From assembly GCA_938045815.1 (NCBI GenBank), contig CALIBI010000043.1:1-34681 (forward strand): 34,681 nucleotides of DNA, in the 5' to 3' direction. Positions 6,806-14,878 of the stretch are shown one piece after another. How positions within the stretch are numbered: the stretch's first letter is position 1; every line of letters starts with the position of its first letter. Source of the stretch: an uncultured Sulfolobales archaeon. Lineage in GTDB: Archaea > Thermoproteota > Thermoprotei_A > Sulfolobales > NBVN01. Under the pieces are notes generated by a model that saw only the letters and a list, made by a program, of their open reading frames with translations, searched no databases and was not told where the DNA came from. The position numbers were made by a program, and so were the translations under genes.

Positions 6806-8218
6806 TCATATCAGCGGGAATCTGATACTTGGCTCAACGCAGATGCCTGTTCTGCTAAACAGTTCTGAAGACCTTAATTCTACTTCTCTCAAGACCTTAT
6901 CCTCATCTAACGTAAGTACGTTTCTGTTCCTCATAATTATCTTCCCATCAACTATGACGTCTTGGACGTGTGAACCGTTAGCAGCGAACACTAAGTGTGA
7001 TATAGGGTCGTTCATAGGCATGAGTTTAGGGTCCCAGTACTTAATCGTTATTAAGTCTGCGCGTTTACCTACCTCGATAGAACCCACTCTGCTTGAGAGA
7101 CCTAACGCTTCAGCACCTCTCAGAGTAGCCATCTCGAGCACGTCTTCGGCTCTCAGAGCTTCGGGATTACCCTTATACGCGTTCTGGAGTATCGTAGCGA
7201 TATGCATTTCCTCTATTAAGTCGTAGTTGTCGTTGCTGGGTCCGCCGTCAGTACCTAGAGTCACGTTAACTCCTGCTTGAAGCATGTCTGAGACTCTAGC
7301 TATTCCTGAACCAAGCTTACCGTTACTAGATGGGTTATGACTCACGTTAGTTTTAGTCTCAGCTAGAGTTTTTATTTCTTCATCAGTAACCCAAACAACG
7401 TGAACGAGAACTACGTTAGGTCCCGTAAGACCTAACCACTTAACGAAGTCTACGGGCTTCATACTGAATGTCTTGGTGGTGTATTCGACGTCCTCTCTAA
7501 CCTCAGCTAAGTGCATAGTGATCCCGGTCTTAAGTTCCTTAGCTCTCGCAGCTATCTCCCTATAGAGCTCCACACTCACAGCTCCAGGTGTTCTAGGACC
7601 GAACCACACATATATCCTCCCGTCCCTCCCGTGATACTTATTGTAGAGTCTCAGAGTATCACTCATGCTGGTCTCGCCATCTTCTACGAGACCCTCGTGC
7701 AGAGCTCCTTTCTCTAAAGCATATCCACTCATATCCATCACGTGTCTTGCTACAGCTGCTCTAAGCCCTGACTTAAGTATAGTATCTATTATGTTATCGG
7801 GTCCGTACCTCCCAACAAGACCTGTTTCTAGGAATGTTGTTGTTCCTGATTTTATTAGTTCAAGGGTAGTTAAGGTTGCTGAAGCGAGTGCTTCCTCCTG
7901 AGTCATGCTTCCTTGAAGAGGCCAGACACACTCCTTAAGCCAGGAAATTAATTTCCTGTAGTTAGCGCAAGCCTTAAGCATCCCCTGAACTAGGTGTACG
8001 TGCGTGTTAATTAGTCCAGGCATCACGATATGCTTATCAGCATTTATTTCTTCGTTAGCTCTCCCCCTAAAATCTTTATCAAGATCTGAGCATTTACCCA
8101 CAGCTACTATCTCCCCGCCCTCAATAGCTACGCAACCATCTTTCAAAACCTCTCTTCTTTTATTCATAGTTATTACAAACTTACCCCTAACGTATATGTC
8201 TACCAAATAATCACCCAT
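6806..8218 (-). CDS. 5-methylthioadenosine/S-adenosylhomocysteine deaminase family amidohydrolase
   Basis: A 470-residue amidohydrolase of the MtaD/SsnA/TrzA group. Visible metal and catalytic residues: His73-x-His75 in PGLINTHVHL, His236 and Glu239 in MHLAE, His273 in LVHVVW, the SHNPSSN segment near 293-299, and Asp324 in LGTDGG. Family members deaminate methylthioadenosine, S-adenosylhomocysteine or adenosine to the inosine analogue. The YGPDN, FGPRTPG and SSNGKLGSGIA segments agree with the MtaD subgroup. It is divergent from adenine deaminase across 60 bp, so the two probably form a purine salvage pair. Other deaminases of the family (guanine, cytosine) have different loops and are less likely. 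Confidence 0.88.
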   Translation of the reverse strand: MGDYLVDIYVRGKFVITMNKRREVLKDGCVAIEGGEIVAVGKCSDLDKDFRGRANEEINADKHIVMPGLINTHVHLVQGMLKACANYRKLISWLKECVWPLQGSMTQEEALASATLTTLELIKSGTTTFLETGLVGRYGPDNIIDTILKSGLRAAVARHVMDMSGYALEKGALHEGLVEDGETSMSDTLRLYNKYHGRDGRIYVWFGPRTPGAVSVELYREIAARAKELKTGITMHLAEVREDVEYTTKTFSMKPVDFVKWLGLTGPNVVLVHVVWVTDEEIKTLAETKTNVSHNPSSNGKLGSGIARVSDMLQAGVNVTLGTDGGPSNDNYDLIEEMHIATILQNAYKGNPEALRAEDVLEMATLRGAEALGLSSRVGSIEVGKRADLITIKYWDPKLMPMNDPISHLVFAANGSHVQDVIVDGKIIMRNRNVLTLDEDKVLREVELRSSELFSRTGICVEPSIRFPLI

Positions 8219-8278
8219 GTTAAAACTGGTATGTTTATTAATATTTATTAATTAATTGAATTAAACTAAAAATTAAGA
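8219..8278. promoter_or_regulatory. Divergent AT-rich promoter region, MTA/SAH deaminase / adenine deaminase
   Basis: A 60-bp gap, strongly AT-rich. AATATTTATT at about 8240-8249 reads as a TATA-like element on either strand. The predicted plus-strand start point near 8269 leaves a very short leader before the adenine deaminase start. Confidence 0.45.
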
Positions 8279-10108
8279 GTGTTAATTATGCTGACAAGCA
8301 AGTTGTTAAGAAGAGAAAACAACTTAAAAGAGTTGAGAGGCATAGTCCTAGCCGCGAGAGGTGAGCTAAAATCAGATATCATTATAAGGAATGCTAACCT
8401 GGTTGACGTGATATTAGGTGATATAAGAGAGAAGATAAACATAGCTGTGTGGCGTAATTATGTGGTGAGGGTGGGTTACTTCGATACAGACAAGTATAGC
8501 GGTCCTAACACCCTAATCATTGATGCTTCCTCCAGCGAAGTAGTTACGCCGGGTTTTATAGATCCTCATGTACATATTGAGTCTTCACTACTCAGAGTAA
8601 CTGAGTTTGGTAAGCTAGCACTCATGAACGGCACGACAACGGTTGCTGCAGATCCTCACGAAATAGCTAACGTATTAGGTATTGAGGGGGTTAAAGCATT
8701 CATTGAGGAATCTAAGTACACACCACTTAGGCTATTCTTTTACGCACCGTCCTGCGTCCCGCCAGTCAAGTCAGGACTTACTAAAGGTTCTGAGATAACA
8801 CTCAACGAGGTGCGAGAACTCCTCAACTATAAGGAGGTTATTGGTTTAGGGGAAGTCATGGATTTCCTCTCAACAATCAGTGGCGATGAGGAGATACTTG
8901 AGAAAATATCTTTTACGCTGTCTCTAGGTAAGGTAGTTGATGGTCACGCACCTCAATTACCTGAAGATATGCTAGTCCCGTACGCTGCTGTAGGGATTAG
9001 AGGAGATCACGAGTCTGTCTTCATGGATGAAGCTTTAAGTAAGTTGAGAAGCGGTATGAGGATACTAATAAGGGAAGGGAGTGCTTGGAGAGATTTAGAA
9101 GAACTCTCCAAGATGCTTACTTACATGAAAATAAACACCAGGTACCTAAGCTTCTCGAGCGACGACTTAGAAGTTGTAGACTTGGTTGAGTCAGGACACA
9201 TGAACAGAATACTGAAGAAGGCTGTTTCGCTAGGGATAGATCCCATCACTGCGGTTCAGATGGCTACTATAAACGCTGCGGAGTATCTAGGTATTAGTGA
9301 GTTGGGTTCTATCACGCCGGGGAGGCTAGCAGACATAGTAATATTGAAGAACTTTAGATCATTCCAGGTGCAGGCGGTAATAGTTAATGGAGAGCTAGTA
9401 GTTAGTAATGGTCAGTACCTAGGTACTACGAGAAATTACGAATACCCTAAACACTTCTACGAGACTGTAAAGACTGGGAAGGTATTTGTTCCAGAAGATT
9501 TCAGGATAAAGATTCCTAAGAAACACGGTCACGTTAAGTACTTAACCATAAGAGCTGTTTTAGGTAAAGCGATAACGAAGGCCGAAGTTGATGAGTTTCC
9601 AGTAATAGACGGCTACCTCACGTTACCGCCCCAAACAGATCACTCGTACGTAGCAGTAATAGATAGACACCACTCTACAGGTAGGTTAGGGTTAGGAGTA
9701 GTTAAGGGTTTAGGGATTCTCAGAGGGGCCATAGCTCAAACAATAGCTCACGATGTCCATAACATAATAGTTATTGGTAAATCACCTGAGGAAATGAGCT
9801 TAGCAGTAAAGGAAGTAACTAGAGTTGGTGGAGGAATAGTGTCGGTCCTTAATGACAGAGTTTTAGGATTAGTTGAATTACCTATTGCTGGTCTAATATC
9901 GGATAAATCGTTTGAGGAAGTCTACGCGAGTGTTAAGAACTTCACGAAAGCGTGCGAGTATCTGGGATTAAACTTCCACGCAGCTTTCATGACAATCTCA
10001 CTACTCCCACTCCCCGTAATACCTGAACTCAGAATAACTGAGCACGGAGTTTTTGACGTGATGCGCGGAACTCTAGTAAGCCCGATTCTGGATGTCGTAG
10101 GTGGTTGA
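8279..10108 (+). CDS. ade: Adenine deaminase
   Basis: About 609 residues, the usual length for Ade. The enzyme deaminates adenine to hypoxanthine and ammonia with an Fe/Mn binuclear site. Visible features: the PGFIDPHVHIESS motif with His97 and His99, the AADPHEIANV segment, GLGEVMDF (Glu ligand), DGHAPQ, GDHES, and the SDD segment (catalytic Asp region). A C-terminal Ade-specific domain follows with TDHSYVAVIDRHH and SLLPLPVIPELRIT. Candidate starts are GTG 8279 and ATG 8288, with no clear ribosome-binding site for either. The downstream amidohydrolase overlaps its end, so they are likely co-transcribed. Confidence 0.95.
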   Translation: MLIMLTSKLLRRENNLKELRGIVLAARGELKSDIIIRNANLVDVILGDIREKINIAVWRNYVVRVGYFDTDKYSGPNTLIIDASSSEVVTPGFIDPHVHIESSLLRVTEFGKLALMNGTTTVAADPHEIANVLGIEGVKAFIEESKYTPLRLFFYAPSCVPPVKSGLTKGSEITLNEVRELLNYKEVIGLGEVMDFLSTISGDEEILEKISFTLSLGKVVDGHAPQLPEDMLVPYAAVGIRGDHESVFMDEALSKLRSGMRILIREGSAWRDLEELSKMLTYMKINTRYLSFSSDDLEVVDLVESGHMNRILKKAVSLGIDPITAVQMATINAAEYLGISELGSITPGRLADIVILKNFRSFQVQAVIVNGELVVSNGQYLGTTRNYEYPKHFYETVKTGKVFVPEDFRIKIPKKHGHVKYLTIRAVLGKAITKAEVDEFPVIDGYLTLPPQTDHSYVAVIDRHHSTGRLGLGVVKGLGILRGAIAQTIAHDVHNIIVIGKSPEEMSLAVKEVTRVGGGIVSVLNDRVLGLVELPIAGLISDKSFEEVYASVKNFTKACEYLGLNFHAAFMTISLLPLPVIPELRITEHGVFDVMRGTLVSPILDVVGG

Positions 10109-10112
10109 GATA

Positions 10113-11459
10113 ATGCTGATCAAAAATATCAAGTTACTTACAGGCAGTAACGAATTAACTGAAGCCTCCTTAATAATCGAAGATGGGAAAATTGCCGGGA
10201 TCAAGAAAGCTACAACACCAAGTAATTACGATGAAGTACTGGATGGAGGAGGACTCATAGCCCTGCCTGGAGGGATAGATATTCATGCACATATCCACGA
10301 CCCTCAGTACCTGCATCACGAAGACTTCAGGAGTGGTAGTGAAGCTGCCTTATACGGTGGCGTAACAACGCTATTTGATATGCCGTTGAGAGTATACGTA
10401 GAAGACGAGAAAACTTTCAAGATAAAATATGAGGCAGGCTTGAAAGACTCCCTAGTGAATTTCGGCATAATAGCTGGGATGATGAATGAAGACAATGTGT
10501 CTTCAGTAAAGCTACTTCAGTCCCTAGGTATTAACTTATTTAAAGTCTTTACCTGTAAGCCTTTCAGACCTAGGAGCGACGGGGGGTTTACTAAGGTTAT
10601 GAGTTCAGTTGTTGGTAGTGGGGGTGTTCTCATAGTTCATGCTGAAGACGACATAATAGCAGAGTATCTGACGGTAGAGTTTAAGAGTTCCGGGAGCAAC
10701 GAGCCTATATCTTATCATGAGTCACGCCCAGCATTAGCTGAAGCTATAGCTATAAGGAGAGTAGCTGAGGTAGCTAAGTTTTTAGGTTTCAAGAAAGGCG
10801 TACACATAGCGCACCTCTCTTCTGCTGAGGGGTTGCGTGAAGTTGTTAGAGCTCGCTTAGAAGGGGTCAACTTAACTGTAGAGACAACCCCACACCACCT
10901 TTACTTCACTAAGGAGGATGTCTTGAGGCTAGGCAACTACCTCAAGCTTGCTCCCACCCTTAAGAGCCGTGATGACGTGAGAGTTTTATGGGAAGGTCTT
11001 TCCTCAGGTTCTGTGGACGTAGTAGCGTCTGATAACGCGCCCTCAACTAGGTCTGAGAAGGAGGTCGGTACGTGGGATGCTTGGGGAGGTATACCAAACC
11101 TAGAGGTCATGTTACCACTAGTTTTCACTTTAGGTGTCAAGAAGCTGAGTATCATGACTCTAGAAAGGTATGTAGAGGTTACGTCTAGGAATCCAGCTAA
11201 GATAGCAGGTATTTACCCGCGTAAGGGAGTGCTAAGCATAGGCTCTGACGCAGACATAGTGTTAATCGACCCTAACTACTGCTTTAACGTGACAGCAGAC
11301 AAGCTCCATCATAAAGTCGACTGGACCCCCTTCGAAGGGCTTGAGTTATGCGGTTGGCCGCGTCACGTAATAATCAATGGTCAGCTAGTCATGAGAGATA
11401 GGGAAGTAATTCTTCAGAACTTCAGAGGCTCTTACGTGTTTTTATCTCCTCAAGCTTGA
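10113..11459 (+). CDS. Cyclic amidohydrolase, dihydroorotase/allantoinase-like
   Basis: About 448 residues of the dihydroorotase/allantoinase/hydantoinase branch of the amidohydrolases. Visible: PGGIDIHAHIHDP with the two metal-binding His (58 and 60 from ATG 10113), a probable carbamylated Lys144 in LFKVFTC, VHAEDD (His ligand), HIAHLSS (His ligand), VETTPHHLYF, and the Asp in VVASDNAPS. The family usually has SDHAP; here the His is Asn. The nominal frame starts at GTG 10101 inside ade. GTAGGTGG at 10097-10104 lies 8 nt before ATG 10113, which I prefer. Dihydroorotase (pyrimidine synthesis) is the likelier archaeal role, but the purine-salvage context leaves a hydantoinase or allantoinase activity open. 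Confidence 0.78.
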   Translation: MLIKNIKLLTGSNELTEASLIIEDGKIAGIKKATTPSNYDEVLDGGGLIALPGGIDIHAHIHDPQYLHHEDFRSGSEAALYGGVTTLFDMPLRVYVEDEKTFKIKYEAGLKDSLVNFGIIAGMMNEDNVSSVKLLQSLGINLFKVFTCKPFRPRSDGGFTKVMSSVVGSGGVLIVHAEDDIIAEYLTVEFKSSGSNEPISYHESRPALAEAIAIRRVAEVAKFLGFKKGVHIAHLSSAEGLREVVRARLEGVNLTVETTPHHLYFTKEDVLRLGNYLKLAPTLKSRDDVRVLWEGLSSGSVDVVASDNAPSTRSEKEVGTWDAWGGIPNLEVMLPLVFTLGVKKLSIMTLERYVEVTSRNPAKIAGIYPRKGVLSIGSDADIVLIDPNYCFNVTADKLHHKVDWTPFEGLELCGWPRHVIINGQLVMRDREVILQNFRGSYVFLSPQA

Positions 11460-11467
11460 AGATAGTT

Positions 11468-12211
11468 CTAACGATGTTGTTGCTTGGAGTAAATGCATAG
11501 GTGTCTTAAGGGGCATTCACGACATAATGGTTTCTTAATCCTACAATATTTCTTTGATATCGTTACTAGAGCAGCGTGGAATAACTTGTAATCGCTGAGT
11601 TTTCTCGGAATATTCTCTTCAAGGATTCGTTGAGCCTCTATATAGTTATTAGGTAGTTCAACACCTATTCTAGTTAGAACTCTCCTAGCCAGTCTTGATA
11701 TAGGTAATACTAACTTATTGCCAGCAAATAAGAGTATTGTGTCCGCGGTCTCGTAACCTATCCCCCTAATTTTCAGTAAGTCTTCTCTTACGTTAGTAGA
11801 ATCCCTACTAATAAAAGCCTCCCACCCGCCACGTTCAACGATGATTTGCGAGAATTCCTTCAACGTTCTTGATTTGTTTTCGCGGAATCCCACCCCTCTA
11901 ATTAGCTCTATAATTTCTTCCGTTGGTGCTTCAGCTAGTGCGTGCGGGTTGAGTAACCTGTTTTCTCTCAACTTACTAATAACTCTACTAACTGTTTCCC
12001 ACCTACTCAACTGCACTAGTATTGCTGAGACGCTTATTTCGAATGGGTCCTTGAAGGCCCCCCACCACTCGTAAGAGTATGGGTCTGAAACAAACCACCC
12101 AAATTTTTTAAGGTTTTCATGACCCCACACGCTAAGAGTTTTAAGTATCTCAGTAATTAGGGTGGCGGGATCTAAGGGCGTGCTAAGCTTAGCTAAGCTG
12201 TCCTCTAGCAT
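11468..12211 (-). CDS. Endonuclease III-like HhH-GPD protein with Fe-S cluster, catalytic Asp apparently replaced
   Basis: About 247 residues with the EndoIII-related fold: a six-helix region, a helix-hairpin-helix (LLKIRGIGYETAD, near 148-159 of the frame from TTG 12217) and the C-terminal 4Fe-4S motif Cys225-x6-Cys232-x2-Cys235-x5-Cys241. EndoIII-type enzymes excise oxidised bases. The segment that normally reads VVDAYTRR or VDTHIFR, with the catalytic Asp, here reads LPISRLARR, so Ser174 stands at the Asp position. The Lys of bifunctional lyases is also absent (Tyr-Glu in IGYETA). The frame opens at TTG 12217. ATG 12211, inside the end of the E1 gene and after GTGAGGAT, is the preferred start. 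Confidence 0.8.
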   Translation of the reverse strand: MLEDSLAKLSTPLDPATLITEILKTLSVWGHENLKKFGWFVSDPYSYEWWGAFKDPFEISVSAILVQLSRWETVSRVISKLRENRLLNPHALAEAPTEEIIELIRGVGFRENKSRTLKEFSQIIVERGGWEAFISRDSTNVREDLLKIRGIGYETADTILLFAGNKLVLPISRLARRVLTRIGVELPNNYIEAQRILEENIPRKLSDYKLFHAALVTISKKYCRIKKPLCRECPLRHLCIYSKQQHR

Positions 12212-12930
12212 TGACAATCCTCACTGACGGCTAGCTTAAGTACCGTAAATTCGAGTCTTTTCAAGTCTATTATTAAGAGTTTGTTGGTTAGTAGTTCACC
12301 GATACCAGTGATTAGCTTTATGGCTTCTACGGCCTCAATAGACCCTACGACACCTGGTGTAGGTCCTATGACTTGAGGAGGTTTCTCAGAGAGGGTATTT
12401 AGTTTTTCCTCTCTCAAACTTAGGATGCATCTAAGACATTTTGTGATTCCAGGAATCACTGTAGTGACTTGACCGTAAAATTCTGAAATACCTCCATGTA
12501 TTAAGGGTTTCTTCAATTCCCACGATACTTTATCTACTACTATTCTAGACGCCCAATTATCAAGACAATCTATTACTAGGTCAGCATCACGCACTTCTTC
12601 TCTGAACTTAGCAGATCTAACGTCCTCTACATACCCTACTACTTCTACCTCACTATTGATTTTCTTGAGTTTCTTGATCGCAGCAAAGACTTTATACGTG
12701 CCTAAATCTTCCTCCGAGTAGATTATTTGCCTGTTGAGGTTGTTGAGTTCTAGAACGCCATTATCGAATATGACTACACGCCCAACACCCGCCGCCACCA
12801 AATACATAGACACTATAGATCCGAGACCACCAGCACCAGCCACAACTACTTTAGCTTTTCTTAATTTCTCCTGACCTTCAAAACCTAGGAGTTCTAATTG
12901 TCTTAAGTATCTCTCCATACTGCTACTCAT
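12205..12930 (-). CDS. ThiF/MoeB-family E1-like adenylyltransferase
   Basis: A 241-residue E1-like enzyme that adenylates the Gly-Gly tail of MoaD/ThiS-type carriers. Visible: the ATP-binding GAGGLGS loop (32-38), FDNGVLELNNLNRQ (55-68; Asp and Arg of the active site), DCLDNWASR (121-129), HGG (145-147) and Cys165-x2-Cys168 of the structural zinc site. The second zinc pair is unusual: the protein ends EDCQC, giving Cys-x-Cys at the very C-terminus rather than Cys-x2-Cys plus a tail. The ATG start follows AGGTG at a normal distance. A partner carrier is encoded at 2111-2386. Its end overlaps the EndoIII-like gene. MoeB versus ThiF versus tRNA-thiolation role is not resolved. Confidence 0.87.
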   Translation of the reverse strand: MSSSMERYLRQLELLGFEGQEKLRKAKVVVAGAGGLGSIVSMYLVAAGVGRVVIFDNGVLELNNLNRQIIYSEEDLGTYKVFAAIKKLKKINSEVEVVGYVEDVRSAKFREEVRDADLVIDCLDNWASRIVVDKVSWELKKPLIHGGISEFYGQVTTVIPGITKCLRCILSLREEKLNTLSEKPPQVIGPTPGVVGSIEAVEAIKLITGIGELLTNKLLIIDLKRLEFTVLKLAVSEDCQC

Positions 12931-13015
12931 TTAATACACCTAGGTAGGGAGTCGTAATGAAAATGAAATAATGACGAAGACATAAGTCTGAAAAATAACG
13001 CGTGAGGAGCACTAA

Positions 13016-13426
13016 TTACTCACCAACCACTTGAATAAGTACCTTCCTCACCCTAGGACCATCCAGTTCCACTAACATTACTTCTTGCCACGTGCCTCTT
13101 ACTAAACTCCCTCTCGTTACTGGCAGGAATCTGCTGCATCCTATCATGCTTGAAGCTATGTGTGCGTGTGCGTTATCATCTATTTTGTCGTGCTCCCACC
13201 CACCACCAGGTCTGAAAACGTCTGTGATCCACTTAATATAATCACTAACTATTCTTGGTTCGTACTCATTAATGATTAAAGCTGCCGTAGCGTGAGGAAC
13301 GAAAATCAAGCAGAAACCTTCACTAATTCCACTCCTACGAACTACCTCCTCAACACGACTCGTTATACTAACGACTTGAAATCTTTTCTCTGTCTTAATA
13401 CTTAGTTCCTCGGAATATATCCTCAA
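13016..13426 (-). CDS. YjbQ family (UPF0047) protein
   Basis: A 136-residue YjbQ-family protein. All hallmark segments are present: VPHATAALIINEYE (43-56), the WEHDKIDDNAHAH block (77-89), a SSMIGCS segment, GTWQEVMLVELDGPR (111-125) and a basic end. YjbQ proteins form trimers with a conserved His/Asp site. Escherichia YjbQ has weak thiamine-phosphate synthase activity, but the true role is not settled. The start is TTG 13426 with GGTG upstream. An 85-bp gap with no recognised feature separates it from the E1 gene downstream on the same strand. No functional link to neighbours is evident. Confidence 0.88.
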   Translation of the reverse strand: MRIYSEELSIKTEKRFQVVSITSRVEEVVRRSGISEGFCLIFVPHATAALIINEYEPRIVSDYIKWITDVFRPGGGWEHDKIDDNAHAHIASSMIGCSRFLPVTRGSLVRGTWQEVMLVELDGPRVRKVLIQVVGE

Positions 13427-13524
13427 TCCTCAACACCTACCCGGCGTCTTTTAGCTTACTCTTTAATTGATTCCGAGAAGATATTTTCTCATACACAAAT
13501 ATTTCTTTCGACAAGACATCTTCC

Positions 13525-13541
13525 AGCTAATACTCCTAGCT
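13525..13541 (-). terminator. Short hairpin at the end of the sulfhydrylase-like gene
   Basis: AGCTA at 13525-13529 pairs with TAGCT at 13537-13541 around a 7-nt loop. On the minus strand it begins inside the stop codon of the gene ending at 13540. The stem is short, so this is only a possible transcript end. The rest of the 113-bp gap up to 13426 shows only A/T-rich promoter-like sequence near 13490-13505. Confidence 0.25.
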
Positions 13542-14739
13542 AAAAGAACTGAACCTCAATACACCTCTCTATAATCTCAATATACTTCAGACCATGATCC
13601 GGAATTATCAGTATGATATCCCCTTCATTCACCACACCATCACTAATAGCTTTCCGCGCCGCCTGAACTATAGCGCCGCCGCTCAGACCTACTAATATTC
13701 CGTCTCTCCTAGCTACGTTGATTAATCCTTCTAATGCTTCCTTAAGAGTTACGTCATATATCATATCTACCTTCACTAGGTGAACCCACTTCATCCCAGA
13801 TTCTACTCTCCTAATACCTGGTATTATGCTACCACTCGCCGGCACTACCCCAATTACCTTTACTTGATCACCGTACCTATTTTTCATGTAGTGTGAGATA
13901 GCTGATAAGTGTCCTGACGTACCTAGACCACCAACAACTGCAGCTAACTTCAAGCCGCTACTACGTACCTGCAGATCTATTTCTTTAGCCGTGTACCTTA
14001 GGTGAACCTCAAAATTATAGTCATTCTCGAACTGGTTTAGGTTGACAGCACCGTCTTTCAGAGCGTCTTTCTTAACATCCTCAATCATCTCAGTAGTTAT
14101 AGTAGCTTCCTTCCTCAGTACCTCAGCCCCCATTAGCCTGAATATATAGTCAACACACTGCTGTGTAGTGGAAGGTAAGTATAGTCTGGACTTAATACCG
14201 TATATGTTGGATAGAGCTGCTAAAGCTAAGCCCGTGTTGGTGGATGTGGCTTCATACAGCGTGTCAACCCTACCTAACTCCTCGAAAGCTTTCTTGAGCA
14301 TGTACCAGGCTATTCTATCCTTAACGCTGCAACTATAGGGATTATACCACTCAAGCTTACACCACACATTAACTTCCTTGCTAGAAAGACTCTCAAGTCT
14401 AACCAAGGGTGTGGGCCAGTTACGATAGAGTAACTCCAGAGTGCTTCTGAAGACTCTCATAGGTTCTGGCTTAATATCTTCGTAAAAACCTAGCTCCTCA
14501 AGAGTTACTAGCCTAGCTAGAGTTTCTGAGTCCTCATTAATCGTTACTGGAGCGTAAACACACCCAAGCCTCCTGAGAGCATCACATAAGTCATTACCCT
14601 TAACTACATTGTTGTAGCGATCTATGACGATAGCCTTACTAACACCACCAAACCTTAGAATATCTCCAGAAAGTTTCAGGAACGAATTAAAATCTGTCTT
14701 GCCACACTTAAGCTCACCTAAATTAACTAGCCTAAACAT
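13540..14739 (-). CDS. O-phosphoserine sulfhydrylase / cysteine synthase-like PLP enzyme with N-terminal extra domain
   Basis: A 399-residue fold-type II PLP enzyme. Residues 105-399 form the catalytic domain: Lys140 in SCSVKDR (Schiff base), Thr-Ser-Thr-Asn-Thr-Gly at 165-170 (substrate loop), Gln236 in NLNQFEND, GGLGTSGH at 270-277 (phosphate cup), Arg310 in IPGIRRVE and SGG at 353-355. The first 100 residues are an extra domain, as in Aeropyrum OPSS (about 389 residues). There a Lys, Thr, Gln and Arg set corresponding to those listed here handles O-phosphoserine. That gives cysteine synthesis from O-phosphoserine and sulfide as the favoured role; cystathionine beta-synthase is the alternative. 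ATG start. Confidence 0.83.
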   Translation of the reverse strand: MFRLVNLGELKCGKTDFNSFLKLSGDILRFGGVSKAIVIDRYNNVVKGNDLCDALRRLGCVYAPVTINEDSETLARLVTLEELGFYEDIKPEPMRVFRSTLELLYRNWPTPLVRLESLSSKEVNVWCKLEWYNPYSCSVKDRIAWYMLKKAFEELGRVDTLYEATSTNTGLALAALSNIYGIKSRLYLPSTTQQCVDYIFRLMGAEVLRKEATITTEMIEDVKKDALKDGAVNLNQFENDYNFEVHLRYTAKEIDLQVRSSGLKLAAVVGGLGTSGHLSAISHYMKNRYGDQVKVIGVVPASGSIIPGIRRVESGMKWVHLVKVDMIYDVTLKEALEGLINVARRDGILVGLSGGAIVQAARKAISDGVVNEGDIILIIPDHGLKYIEIIERCIEVQFF

Positions 14740-14744
14740 TTCAG

Positions 14745-14765
14745 CCCCCCTAGGAGGGTCTCCTC
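14745..14765 (-). promoter_or_regulatory. Leader with alternative hairpins before the sulfhydrylase-like gene
   Basis: In the transcript leader the order is GAGGAG (14765-14760), CCCTCCT (14758-14752), then AGGGGGG (14751-14745), five nt before ATG 14739. The central CCTCCT can pair with either the upstream GAGGAG or the downstream G-run, so the G-rich sequence near the start can be hidden or exposed. This shows in the sequence; any regulatory use is inferred. Confidence 0.35.
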
Positions 14766-14830
14766 AAATACACGAGAGAAAACAAACATTAAAACTATTA
14801 CTCCCGAGACCCATACTTAGTGAATCTTGA

Positions 14831-14866
14831 GCTTAAAAACGAAATTATGATTAAAAGTAAAAACTT
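14831..14866 (-). terminator. T-rich transcript end after AOR2
   Basis: Just beyond the AOR2 stop codon the minus strand carries TTTTTACTTTTAAT and then another GTTTTTAAG. Closely spaced T-tracts of this kind are typical of archaeal terminators. The same gap (14740-14878) also holds the AT-rich promoter of the sulfhydrylase-like gene. Confidence 0.5.
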
Positions 14867-14878
14867 ATTCTTTTATTC

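Noticed and set aside
6684-7226. A 180-codon plus-strand open frame opposite the end of the MTA/SAH deaminase
   Set aside because: Most of it is antisense to a well-supported amidohydrolase, its translation is Ser/Leu/Thr-rich without any domain, and it has no ribosome-binding site.
6806-11459. The three amidohydrolases as tandem copies of one gene
   Set aside because: They belong to three separate subfamilies with different lengths and motif sets, sharing only the HxH barrel core.
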